A DNA stretch of 64,000 nucleotides from Lineus longissimus (Eukaryota > Nemertea > Pilidiophora > Heteronemertea > Lineidae), in assembly GCF_910592395.1 (NCBI RefSeq), contig NC_088314.1, positions 16,649,998-16,713,997 of the forward strand, written 5' to 3'. The notes below the pieces were generated by a model, which was not told the DNA's origin, searched no databases, and saw only the letters and a list, made by a program, of their open reading frames with translations. The translations under genes were made by a program, and so were the position numbers. The number at the start of each line of letters is the position of its first letter. The stretch's first letter is position 1. Below, one piece after another: positions 54,411 to 64,000 of the stretch.

Positions 54411-55045
54411 TCAATCACCTGTCCCTGGTTATCAGCAGAGATTGATTTAGGAGCGATCCTTGTCCAGCTCTGAGATATTTGCTATCAGTTTTTTATCTCC
54501 CATTGACTTCTGTGATCACTACCGACAGCTTTTCCAATGATGATCTGCATCTAGCTTGTTGAGGGAAGATCAGCCACTCTGGGAGCCTGCCCAATCTCAT
54601 TTAGTCAATCAGATTGAAAATTATCCATACAAGTCACCCTCTCCATCACATTTGTATGAGCTCGGAGATACTTGCTATCTGTTTTTCATGATCCATTGAC
54701 TTATGTAGTGAACACAGTTGACAGTTTTTCCTCTGATGATCAGCAGTGAGCTTGTTAAAGGACTATCAGCCACTACAGAAGACTGCCCAATCTCGTTTTG
54801 TCACTCAGATGGACCCTGCCTGTTACAAATAGGGTTCACATTCGGCCGTAATGTCAGCATTGCTGTGGGGAACCACCAGTTAACAGAGATAAGGTTTACC
54901 ACATCAGCTCTGTCTCACAGTTGCCATTTTTTTTATAGAAGGTCATCAACACCGATTACGTGACCATGAAATATACCTCTCAGCCTCTCCGGGTAACACA
55001 AGGAGTTACTCATACAGTGCCACAGTTGATCTTTTTTACGACCAG

Positions 55046-55182
55046 TACCCATTTATACTCCTTGGTTGACAGAACCAACACAAGGTTAAACGTCTTGCTT
55101 AAGGACACTGAATCAATTGGTGGTCCTACTAGGTGTCGAACACATGACCTTTGGGTTATGAGCTCCGCAACCATGACTCCAA
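55046..55182 (-). mobile_element. Second SINE family, fragment
   Basis: GTACCCATTTATACTCCTTG, GGTTAAACGTCTTGCTTAAG and GTGTCGAACACATGACCTTT parallel the SINE copies at 59098-59320 and 59361-59672. The reverse-complement GGTTCGACAC-type B box is degraded (TGTTCGACACC). Confidence 0.6.
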
Positions 55183-55640
55183 GGATTCCCTTGGTGTTCC
55201 TAAACTAAACTTCACAGAGTTGGGCTTCACATTTTAGAATAGTTTCTTCCTCTTCTTCCCCTGCCAATATTCATTCCATACTTCTGTTCGCCAACCAATT
55301 TGCCACACCATGAAAAGTTCAATCAAGAATAGCCAATGTATCCACCCTATTGGCAACTTGCCCTAATCAACGCTATTGGCTGGCTGTACACATGTTCTAT
55401 TAGCTTTCATCGGCCCCACGGTGCACGTTCTCAACAGAATACGGAGATTATGACCAGCTTTGAATTTCTGAAATGTCTGGTGTTGGAGGAATGTCAAGCT
55501 TAGCTACTAGTACTAATATGGTCTTCCTCGACTGGATGGTATGGTTTGGCTCCCGACTTAGACACTGAAATTCGTATCCAAGACATCATGTAGACCAGGA
55601 AATATTCCCGTGCCTTTTATTTGCGTTAACAGATACTCAC

Positions 55641-55652
55641 GAAAATATGTGG
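55641..55652 (-). CDS. Candidate 12-nt RASSF microexon (PHIF)
   Basis: The minus strand reads TTTTTTTTCCCACAG, then CCACATATTTTC, then GTGAGTATC: a strong acceptor, 12 nt and a strong donor. Twelve nt encode Pro-His-Ile-Phe and keep phase 0, the phase needed just before RASSF exon 52523-52657. It is purely splice-signal based; a chance arrangement cannot be excluded. Confidence 0.3.
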
Positions 55653-55859
55653 CTGTGGGAAAAAAAATCTATTTGAAATTACTGACACGGGGTAATCAGC
55701 ATGCTACATCATAAGGACACAAAAGTTGCAATTTCACATAACAGTGAAATAAAACGACTGCAAATATTTCCGAGTTTAAAGTAACGGGGCAGCATAATCA
55801 AGTGGTTTGGCATCTTTGCCTCGATTACCGAAAGGACATGACACATAGGTTTTGACCGT

Positions 55860-56270
55860 GGGTACATAGGTCACTGTTCATTAACATGACCTCACTGACA
55901 CATTGGCCTACAGGTAACATGACGTCACTGACGCTGGCACATTGGTCTGTAGTTATGATGACACTGACAGCTAGGTCTGCAGGATACATGATGTCATTGA
56001 CACACTAGCTGGCAGGTAACATTATGCCATTACCAGAGTCGTCTCCCTATCAGTGATGTTACCGCTACACTGGTCTGCAGGTGACATGATGCTATTGCCA
56101 CACTCGTCTGCAGACCGTATTAAACATGATCACACACATTGTTCTGCAGGTAACATGATGTCATTGCCACATGTGTCTGCAGGTAACAATGATGTCACTG
56201 ACACACTGGCCGGACAATATTCTGCACTGACCATCCCATTACATGATACCACTGCCACACTGGCCCCATC
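55860..56270. repeat. Degenerate ~36-44-bp tandem repeat
   Basis: Units such as TAACATGATGTCATTGCCAC followed by A-TGTCTGCAGG recur about ten times with variable spacing. The plus-strand frame 56053-56358 arises from it and is not a recognised gene. Confidence 0.8.
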
Positions 56271-56654
56271 ACCATCTCCCAAACACTCCAGGATTCAATT
56301 AGGGGTGAAAATATGGTTCATTACATCTCCTATTTATGGTGACCACGTCTCGAGATAATTTCTGGATGATGAAACTCGAGATAACCTTTAGCCCAACTGG
56401 TCGAGGATGGAATTTCTATCAGATATCAGTGATGGTGGATTGCAACTGACAATCATGGTTGGCAATACTATTTTGATTAACCAGCGCTCCAGAAATTCGA
56501 AATCCGTGCTGTGTTCAAAATTCATTATTCATCCGAGTTAATGCACTGACCAAAGGTAAGCTTAATCTGGAAATTTAAGAAAAATTTGGCTGAATTTCGG
56601 CCACTTGGGTGCAAATCAAAGGTGACAAGCTTAGAAAGCACAGACCAACCTGTA

Positions 56655-56893
56655 CAGGGTGGCCCAAAAAATACAGATAAGATTTTGTAAAGCCTGATGG
56701 ATTCTAAGCGAAAAGAATAATTGAACTGGAGCAATCTGTAAAATAACTTCCTCCACAAAGTCAGCTCTCGATATAAAAATACATAACCATCAGATATCTG
56801 TCTCCTTTTCTTCCAGAACAATTATCCAACCACCTGCACTGGTTAGGGCCTGTGAGTGGTGGAAGGACGGTAGCCTTTTTTTGGGCCAACCTG
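56655..56893. mobile_element. Mariner-like MITE with TA flanks
   Basis: CAGGGTGGCCCAAAAAA at the left; the right end in reverse complement is CAGGTTGGCCCAAAAAA. TA flanks are at 56653-56654 and 56894-56895. 239 bp, no transposase coding seen. Confidence 0.75.
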
Positions 56894-57048
56894 TACGTAA
56901 TCAAGCTACTCACAAGTTTCGTACTCCTACTTTCATCGCGGTGTCTAATACTGATACAGTTCTTATCCAGAACATTGCTGAATGCACTTCCCATTACATC
57001 CCTCACAAATCGGACCATTTCGAAGATGGCGTTTCAGAGCAAAACCCG

Positions 57049-57301
57049 TTAAAGGTCTACGTCATTCGTGATAACTGTATTTTCTTGTGGTTCAGGTAAT
57101 TAGAAATAAACACTGCCGTAGCGCAGATATCATGCACACAAAATTTACTGAATCTTGCCTTTTATGGTATTTGTTGATGTATATCAATCAATACAACAGC
57201 ATTGTTGAAATTCATATTCTGCTCGTACATTGTATTTACACATTAGAAATTTTCAAATTCAAGTTAAATTTCCAATTTTCGGAAAGAACCTAGGCCTTTA
57301 A
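57049..57301. mobile_element. Family X MITE, TTAA-bounded
   Basis: Starts TTAAAGGTCTACGTCATTC and ends GGCCTTTAA. The interior has CAGCATTGTTGAAATTCATATT and TTTTCAAATTCAAGTTAAATT, as in 50511-50727 and 20225-20378. Confidence 0.72.
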
Positions 57302-57437
57302 AAGCCCAAAGAGAATCGACGTCACAAAATCAACACCAACGCAAGATTAACTCTCTCAGTCCTGTTCCAAATGATGGCAGATATTCCATGTCCTTGATCA
57401 GAATTTTATAACAGATTCACCCAAGCAATTACACATC

Positions 57438-57660
57438 TGTGACCCGCTCTACCAAAACTAGGCGCTTGTTGCATCTGAACTTGACAGGTTGATACGGACT
57501 TGTTGTTCATTTCCCTATTGTAGACCTTTTGTGAAATGTGACCAAATCAGTGTGTAATAGATTTCACAAAAGGTCTACAATAGGGAAATGAACAACAAGT
57601 CCGTATCAACCTGTCGAGTTCAGATGCGACAAGCGCCTAGTTTTGGTAGAGCGAGTCACA
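57438..57660. mobile_element. 223-bp foldback element with 100-bp arms
   Basis: The left arm 57438-57537 and right arm 57561-57660 are reverse complements with only three mismatches in 100 bp. The loop is 23 nt. The ends read TGTGACCCGCTCTACCAAAA and, reversed, TGTGACTCGCTCTACCAAAA. The first ~35 bp resemble the ends of 61641-61830. The near-identity of the arms points to a young insertion or gene conversion between arms. Confidence 0.92.
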
Positions 57661-59097
57661 TCTTGAAAACGTTCCATCGTGAAAAATTGACCAGACCCAA
57701 CCCAATGCTAAAGGTTTCCTATGACTCGAAACCTCCGACCACTACACACAACACCTACTGATGTGCTGACAAACCACAGCACACCAGACACTCAGCTTGC
57801 TCATGTTATCGTATTCTGAATATAAATGAGAGAGTTACACAAGAAACTTGTCAATCGGCCAAGGTGGACATGAAAATTGATCAATATCCTCTCATTTGTA
57901 TCTTGAAAAACAGATTACCACAATTTGGTATCTTCTAATATGCCATAATGTTCCTAAGGTGTCTCAAGAGCTGCAAAGTGCCTGTTACCTCATAGCAGGC
58001 CTTGGATTTTTTCTACACTTGCAGAAATCCCTCCCCAAATTTGTTCTTGGACATGCCAAGAGCTGCTGACAGTCAGGAAGTCATCACCCAATCATCAGAG
58101 TCCATAATTCTGATGTGTACCATCTCCTACTACTCACACCCATTACAGTGCAGACAGCCAGCAAAAGTTCATCTCAACTAAAGATGCTATCAATTCCACA
58201 TATATGTAAATTATGCCATTTTGCCGCCTATCAGTGTTCTCCACAGGGTTTTCTCAAGGTAGGGTGATACTCTTGATGTTAAAGAAGTCTTCCCATTGTG
58301 CAACACAAGGTAGCCCACCCTTTACGAAATTGTTAAGCAAGGTAGGTTGGTTCTTTTAAGGAAGGTGGCAGGTTGCCAAAGTAGGGTGGAACGCCCAAGC
58401 AAGAGGCCTTGTGAAGAACACTGGCTACTGCTGACACTGTGTCTACCTCAAGTTCAGTTCAATTTATCATACAGATTGGCGGTAAATTTTGGGTCAATTG
58501 CTGACACGGAGGCATCTTCATAAGATGATAACACCCTCTCCAAATGCGTACTCCGAACTGGGATTTAATCATTTGATTTACGATCATTTAGAAAGAAACA
58601 ATGAATCTCGCTCACTGACAGCACAAATAAATATAACTTGACAATCTCGATGCCTGCATGAGCAAGGATATGGGGATGGGTCTATCATTGAATCAAAGGC
58701 AATAATGAGGGGAAATGACTCATTAACTAACGAGAGAAAAATGCAAGTACACACGTTGTGTATACAAAATAGTTGACAAATATCATTAGTATAGGAAATG
58801 TTGTGATATTATGAATCTGTACATGACGTTGTTCAAACAATCACAGCATCGAATTGATCAAATTCCCATACATGAATAATTCGAAATGGATCGAACATGT
58901 GTTTTTCAAGTACCTTTAAACAATTGAACCAAATTACAACAACTTTCGTCACAATTCGAGGCCATTTATAGATAGAAATAAAACCTTTTAAAAGAAGACC
59001 TCACTCTTAATCTTGAGAGTCAGATCAAAAATACAGAATGGTTTTAGACAACAAATCGACCCCCCAATTCTGATATTAAGGTCCTGTTAGAAGTCTG
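57661..59097. other. No gene seen (probable RASSF intron)
   Basis: Moderately AT-rich sequence. AAGGTAGGGTG/AAGGTAGGTTGG phrases repeat near 58257-58385. No supported exon or RNA gene. Confidence 0.4.
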
Positions 59098-59320
59098 CTT
59101 GGCTATTGCTAGGGCCACTGAATGAGTAAATGCCTCATCAGGCCTCAATTTAACACCCAGTATCTATATCACCAAATGACTCTTGGCCTATCACTCCGCC
59201 TGGACAGGACTCGGGTCCACCACAGATTAACTTCCCAGGCATACCTAGTACCCATTTATACTCTCTCTCTCTCAAGCAATGTAGGGTTAGGTGTCTTGCT
59301 CAAGGACATGGAGATGAAAG
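59098..59320 (-). mobile_element. Second SINE family, copy 1 (head lost)
   Basis: GCTTGGCTATTGCTAGGGCCAC, CAGATTAACTTCCCAGG, TACCCATTTATACTC and GGTGTCTTGCTCAAGGACA match, in the same orientation, the copy at 59361-59672. The tRNA-like head on the right is missing. Confidence 0.65.
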
Positions 59321-59360
59321 AGCGGTTATCCTTTAGGCCCTAATTTTCTCTAGTAAAAAG

Positions 59361-59672
59361 TTACAGTTGGCTAGGCTATTGCCAGAGCCACTAACAGCTC
59401 ATCGGGCCAGAACTTATCAAGGTTTCCATAGCAATAAGAGTGATAAGCAACTGGGAGTATTACCCCCCTGGATAGGATGATGGTCTATCACAGGTTAACT
59501 TCCAAATCCAAGGCGAGCCTTGGGACACGTTCAATCCAGGGTTGAGAGAAGTAAGTAGGGTAAAGTGCCTTGCCCAGGGACACAAATAGATGAAACAGTG
59601 CTGATCTGTCCCAGTGTCGAACCTACGACCTCCTGGTTTAAGCCTGGCATTCTAACCACTCTGCCACTATTA
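59361..59672 (-). mobile_element. Second tRNA-derived SINE family, full-length copy
   Basis: The reverse complement begins TAGTGGCAGAGTGGTTAGAA (A box TGGCAGAGTGG), followed by GTAGGTTCGACACTGG (B box GGTTCGACACT). A body with GGGCAAGGCACTTTACCC, GATAGACCATCATCCTATCC and GGCTCTGGCAATAGCC follows. It is distinct in sequence from the SINE at 2278-2682. Confidence 0.8.
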
Positions 59673-59788
59673 CCCCCAAGGTTCCCCCCAGGCCCAAATT
59701 TATTATTAAAATTATCCTAAATCTGGGCTTTAATTAACTGTGACATGTTTTTTTCTGCAGCAGCTGTTGTGCAATAAATCATTGGTTC

Positions 59789-60414
59789 AATAGGCGTTTT
59801 TACACGGTGCGGGTTCAAGCCGGATCGAGACTAGTTCAGGTACCAGCCGGTTTATTTTCCCTCGTGTAAAAGCGAACCTACCGTCCTGAACCCTCCTGGT
59901 CCGAGGCGGGTTCCGATCGCCGGTCTCGGGTCGGTGCAGGCCGGTGTAGGCCGGTGGAGGAGGGTTTATTTATGCGTGTAAAAGCGAACCGGCTCCGAGC
60001 CGGTTTGCACACGGTACTCGCGTGACGTCATTCGCGGGAATAGCTGCCGTGTTCCTGGCATGAAATTTTCCGCGGAAAGAAACTGCTGTGAAATCTTCAA
60101 TTTATCGAGAGCAAGAGCTTTCTTTCCATACAAATGCTGTGTACCAAAGCAAAAACTCTGCATCTCACCGGCGCCATCGTGAACCATTTTGTATTATTTG
60201 TTGAAGGTTGTGATATTTTCGTAGCTCCACCGCCAGCAGGATTGATCAGCGCCACCAATTGACGATGTTAGTGACGAACCGGCCTGGAGCCGGATCGAGG
60301 CCAGATCGTCGAACCGTCCCCGTGTAAAAGCGAAATGAACCGTCCTGAACCGAACACGCCTCGTGACGGTTCAGGAGGGTTGTCTTGAACCAGCACCGTG
60401 TAAAAAGGCCTATT
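59789..60414 (-). mobile_element. 626-bp TIR DNA transposon derivative
   Basis: The ends are inverted: AATAGGCGTTTTTACACGGT then GCGGGTTCAAG at the left; AATAGGCCTTTTTACACGGT then GCTGGTTCAAG in reverse complement at the right. Subterminal GTGTAAAAGCGAACC and CCGGTTC motifs recur in both orientations. The GC-rich middle contains a CRE (TGACGTCA near 60024). On the minus strand, ATGGTTCACGATGGCGCCG is followed by GTGAGA, a start codon with a splice donor. This fits an internally deleted copy of an autonomous element that kept its promoter and first exon. The superfamily is unproven. Confidence 0.78.
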
Positions 60415-60731
60415 ATCAAACACCAATGTGGAATTCCAGGTCATGACCAATCAAACATCACCGGAAATGTGATGGGATATTGTGCATCAATTAATGCATG
60501 TGACTATGTATCGCGTGTTTGCATCATACAATACACGTACATGTTCATTGCAGTACATGTATATCAACATCCTCATCCTCATGTATGACCTTTAACTTCC
60601 CATCACATTTTTTTTGAAGTGTATTATTTTAAGAACTGAATCTTTCGGCTCAGATAATCAACATATTTTTCTGACTACAGGCTACAGCAGAACATCTCTA
60701 TTTAGCTGACAGATTTTGTTCCTACATGTCA

Positions 60732-60842
60732 GGTAGAATGGGGTATTGGTAGCCCCTGCATTGTTTGATGCATGGGGATATCAATCAATATCATAGGCAG
60801 GGGCTACAATTACACCAGGGCTACAATTACCCCATTCTACCC
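60732..60842. repeat. Inverted repeat
   Basis: GGTAGAATGGGGTA then GTAGCCCCTGC pairs with GCAGGGGCTACAATTACACC and GGGCTACAATTACCCCATTC near the right end. The right arm has a duplicated GGGCTACAATTAC block. Confidence 0.75.
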
Positions 60843-60981
60843 TATTTCTACCATTTGAATGACTCAACAGTTCTCCAAACACCATCAAATTTTCTATTTT
60901 GATGCAAAATGTTAGCATTTCTGTGAGCTAGCAGGATGACCTCGAGGATAGGATGACATTTCCAGTACATCCTAGTCCTAC

Positions 60982-61058
60982 CTCGCGAAACATTTGTTCG
61001 ACATCGGCATTGGGTGTTTCCCCATACCTGGAACGTTCTACCGAGTTTATCAAACACA
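60982..61058 (-). CDS. Candidate upstream RASSF exon
   Basis: The minus strand has acceptor ATCATTTCAG at 61059, 77 open nt, and donor GTAGGACT below 60982. In the frame ending in phase 0 it encodes CLINSVERSRYGETPNADVE then QMFRE, acidic and linker-like. Phase 0 is what the acceptor of exon 52523-52657 requires. It would need a phase-1 exon upstream, possibly the C1-type zinc-binding domain of long RASSF isoforms, beyond the window. No homology was verified. Confidence 0.33.
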
Positions 61059-61640
61059 CTGAAATGATTTATATCATAGGTTATCATGTTTATGGCCAGT
61101 AAATTATCACAGATGCTGCAAATTACCGTAAACAATGCTATAGAGAAGGCCTTGTATCAGGAGCTGCATATTAGAGAGAACCATCAGGAAATATACTGGG
61201 TATCAAAAAATTATCAGAATGTTAATGGATGGAAATATCAATAGACAAGTTTGAAAAAGCCTGCCAGAGCCACATTGGCCAACCCATCCATGATCAAGTA
61301 AAGTGCCCTTCAAACTTGGCACACGTGATTGCACCCCAAACCAGACACGAAATATTTCATTCGATTGTTCGGGTAACCTGCCGTTTTCTAGTACCCCCTG
61401 GTTCAGCCTGGCACCCAACAAGCTGCTCATACATGTAGTAGTTGGAAAGCTGTGCACAATGTCACAAATTTACTTTCGCAGGATGCTCTTCATCACTTAA
61501 ATGTAACCATGGCAACTGAAACACTACCGGCGCACCCATTTTAATCTGGCAAATTATCACTTTTATTTGCAGCGTCGACAAGCCTTGAGCCTGTCTTGAA
61601 AGGTCTGAATTCCTTCTACTCACAGCACAGAAGAACAAAA

Positions 61641-61830
61641 TGTGACCCGTCACAGCAAAACCAGGTGCATGTCGCACAGAAGATGAGCCTAAATGACACC
61701 AGGAGATAATGGAAGAAATTGATGGGCTCATATTTCACGAAAGGCAGACAATAAAGAAATGAACAAACTGTGCGTCTCAAGATGCCAAGCTCAGAGCGAC
61801 ATGCGCCTGGTTTTGCTGTGACGGGTCACA
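61641..61830. mobile_element. 190-bp MITE, TGTGACCCG family
   Basis: TGTGACCCGTCACAGCAAAA then CCAGGTGCATGTCGC at the left equals, with one or two mismatches, the reverse complement of the right end (…GGTTTTGCTGTGACGGGTCACA). 35-bp ends related to those of 57438-57660; the interior is unrelated and noncoding. Confidence 0.88.
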
Positions 61831-62079
61831 AATGTCTATTTTATATTGGCACTATAGAAACAGAAATAACGCCATTGGTTGTAAATAACCCCCTGGTTGT
61901 TCTAGACCCCTTGGACACATTGGAGCCATTGCCAATATATTGACTCTTGAATAGCTGAATAATTTGAGTGAATATTATTTTCAGCTAATTCTGTACACAA
62001 AGTTATTAACCCATAAAGACCAGGACGTTTTTTAAAGCCCACCCGATCTACGACACTTTCCCACAGCTGGTTGTCATTG

Positions 62080-62645
62080 CCCAGATTCCTTAGGCAAGAC
62101 ACTTGACTATAACCAGTTCATGTCCTTGGCAAGACATTGCCACAGCCTGTTGTCATTGGATTGCCTTGCTGTCCTCAGTCAACACCTCTTTACTGTAGTT
62201 AACTTTCCTATGCCCAGATTTCCTTAGGCAGGACGCTTTACTGAAGCCTTTTGTCATCGCCCAGATTTCTTTTGACAAGACACTTCACTGTAGCTCATTG
62301 TGTTGTGCCTAGGTGTCCTCAGGCAGGAGATTTTACCAAAGTCTAACTCTAATGTCTTATGCCCAGGTGTCCTTTGCTTGCCTACATGTCCTCAGACAAG
62401 ACACTTGACTGTAGTCATTGCCCAGATTTCCTTAGGCAAGACACTTTTCCACATTAAATGATGCCCCACTCTATTTAGTCCTGCCTCAGGACACCTAGGC
62501 ACAAGACAATAGACTACAGCGAAGTGTTTTGACTAAGGACACCCGGGCAATGACAACATTCTGTAGTCAAGTGTTTTGACCAATGACTCCTGGGCAATAA
62601 AAACGGACAGCCGTAAAGTGTTTTGCCTAAGGACACCAGGGCATG
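62080..62645. repeat. Palindromic array of ~40-50-bp repeats
   Basis: From about 62085 to 62450, units such as GCCCAGATTTCCTTAGGCAA then GACACTTGACTGTAGTCATTG recur 6-8 times in one orientation. From about 62480 to 62645 the same unit occurs in the opposite orientation (TTTTGCCTAAGGACACCAGGGC, CAATGACAACATTCTGTAGTC). The whole locus is therefore a large imperfect inverted repeat. Confidence 0.82.
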
Positions 62646-63331
62646 GGACTTGGCTTAATAGGCCTTCGGACATGTTCTGAGTGTGCGCAGGGTACTGGTT
62701 TGTCTTCGTCGAAATCATCCATTTATGGGAGTACTATTGCTAGACATATCAAACCCATAGAATAGCTGGCTGCAGTACCCCCAGTCAAGTACTCAGTACA
62801 AATGTACACAGGCTACAGTCCAGTATCGGGCCTATTCATAGTGTCTGAATCCGAATAGACCTATGACGACAACACCTAACGGTTCCAATAATCCGCTGGT
62901 CATGCATTGTATTTATAACCAGCTGTGATATCAACTCAATAAAATTCAAAAATACACTATGGTAGACCAATAAGCCTAGTGTGGCCAGCGTGGCTTCATT
63001 CATGTGTATTGTACAGTCATAGGCCATAGCACACATCCTGTTCGCTGGCCAGCCTGGCCTTAGGATATAAAATCATTGGCTAAAAAGTTCTTTGTTTCAA
63101 AACTTGTACCCGAATACGCTTTTGTCAAAATCTGGTCTAGTGTAGCTGTCACAAACTGTCATCACATAGACATGTACAAAACTAAGAGGCAAGATTCAAA
63201 TTTTGAAACTGGCAAACTGATAGAAAGTGTGGGAAGTCTGCCCCCCAAAAAGTCGACTTTGAGTCGAAAATCAAATATGATCTTATGATATTTTGATACA
63301 GAAAGTCTCCCTGATAACTTGTCACACTTAC
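62646..63331. other. No gene seen
   Basis: Sequence without clear repeats except GGCCAGCGTGGC/GGCCAGCCTGGCC motifs near 62980 and 63050. Probable RASSF intron or upstream flank. Confidence 0.4.
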
Positions 63332-63364
63332 CAAGCCTTCATACAGTGAGAATGCAGCCCCCAT
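63332..63364 (-). CDS. Candidate alternative first coding exon (MGAAFSLYEGL)
   Basis: On the minus strand an ATG at 63364 opens 11 codons, MGAAFSLYEGL, ending exactly at a strong donor GTAAGTGTG in phase 0. That phase fits direct splicing to RASSF exon 52523-52657. MGAAFS also fits the N-myristoylation pattern MGxxxS/T. Human RASSF1C likewise starts with a short alternative exon beginning MG, from memory. Transcription and homology are untested, and a chance ATG plus donor is possible. Confidence 0.3.
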
Positions 63365-63809
63365 GCCGTCATAATTCAGACATCTTCACAAAGAACATTT
63401 AATTCCTGCCTCTTCCTGCTAGTAGTAGTAGCCTTTGCACATGGACTGTACAATGTACCTGAATACACTGGAGACTTGTACAGAAGTGTGACTATTGGGC
63501 TATTTTTAGAACTACACAGGTTGTGGCACAATACAATCAGAACGCTGCTCTGTTAGTCATCTCATTGGGGAAAATGACATAATTGGTCTAATGTCAGCAT
63601 TGTATATCAAGTAGAGACCTAGACTATCGCATAATTGGTAATCTTCTAAATTTTTTATCTGAAGGAATACTATTGATTATCTCATAGATTATTAGCTGTA
63701 GATTTCTATGATAGCAATGCCATGGGATATTAACGTTTGCAACCAAAATATCTGGACTAGGCCTCTATCTTCAGCTGCCGTATTTTATTTTCTGGTCATA
63801 ACCAATTGG

Positions 63810-63905
63810 GGAGGGGGGGGGGGGTATGCTCCCTGGTGGGGGGGGGATCCAGATCCAGGTGGGTCCGATAGGCGGTCATTGGATAGAAATTTTTTTGGGG
63901 GGGAC
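63810..63905. repeat. G-rich low-complexity tracts
   Basis: Three runs of 9-13 G residues within 100 bp (about 63809-63822, 63837-63847 and 63895-63903) separated by mixed sequence. Possible quadruplex-forming region; it may also be an assembly-sensitive spot. Confidence 0.7.
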
Positions 63906-64000
63906 ATTAGGGTATATTATTTGTGAGCGGTACTGCATGTCTACCACATCTACAAATAGCTACTGAGAGTTAGAGAACTTCAAAGGACCGAATATTCAAT

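Noticed and set aside
56525-57018. Minus-strand frames as a transposase remnant
   Set aside because: They fall across a 239-bp MITE; no catalytic or DNA-binding motif could be recognised.

Overview
The window is nuclear DNA from an animal. Its genes are split by GT-AG introns, and it carries no operons, ribosome-binding sites or bacterial genes. The gene content and the dense short transposons and tandem repeats suggest a marine invertebrate, perhaps a lophotrochozoan or an invertebrate deuterostome. I cannot name the species from sequence alone. Three protein-coding genes could be reconstructed exon by exon with intact splice sites and reading phase.

Layout: (1) 1-1.26 kb is a degenerate ~61-bp tandem repeat split by a small inverted-repeat element. 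(2) 1.26-5.94 kb, minus strand, is THOC7, a THO/TREX mRNA-export subunit: 7 coding exons, 198 aa, complete. (3) 5.94-6.23 kb is a 291-bp bidirectional promoter. (4) 6.23-24.39 kb, plus strand, is an ataxin-7 (ATXN7/SGF73) homologue: 11 coding exons, 1101 aa, complete, without a polyglutamine tract. Its second intron carries a 33/34-bp satellite locus of ~4.7 kb that two other repeats have invaded. (5) 24.4-47.6 kb shows no gene I can support. It holds a 23-bp tandem array just after ATXN7, several terminal-inverted-repeat elements (MITEs) and other duplicated segments. (6) 47.67-52.66 kb, minus strand, holds the five 3' coding exons of a RASSF1/3/5-class Ras-association/SARAH gene. Its 5' end must lie upstream; candidate extra exons are at 55.64, 60.98 and 63.33 kb. 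(7) 52.7-64 kb is repeat-rich sequence, probably introns of that RASSF gene: a 22-bp array, SINE copies, a 223-bp near-perfect foldback, a 626-bp TIR transposon and a palindromic repeat array.

THOC7 and ATXN7 are head to head. The same neighbouring arrangement is known in human (3p14), so this looks like an ancient gene pair joining mRNA export to the SAGA deubiquitinase anchor. RASSF is in a different pathway (Ras/Rap effector, Hippo kinases). I found no undescribed multi-gene system. The most unusual observations are a MITE that ends 9 bp from a RASSF splice acceptor, a duplicated splice acceptor and a duplicated pseudo-exon in ATXN7, a candidate 12-nt microexon, nested transposons, and a 24-bp CGT-rich core shared by two otherwise different elements.
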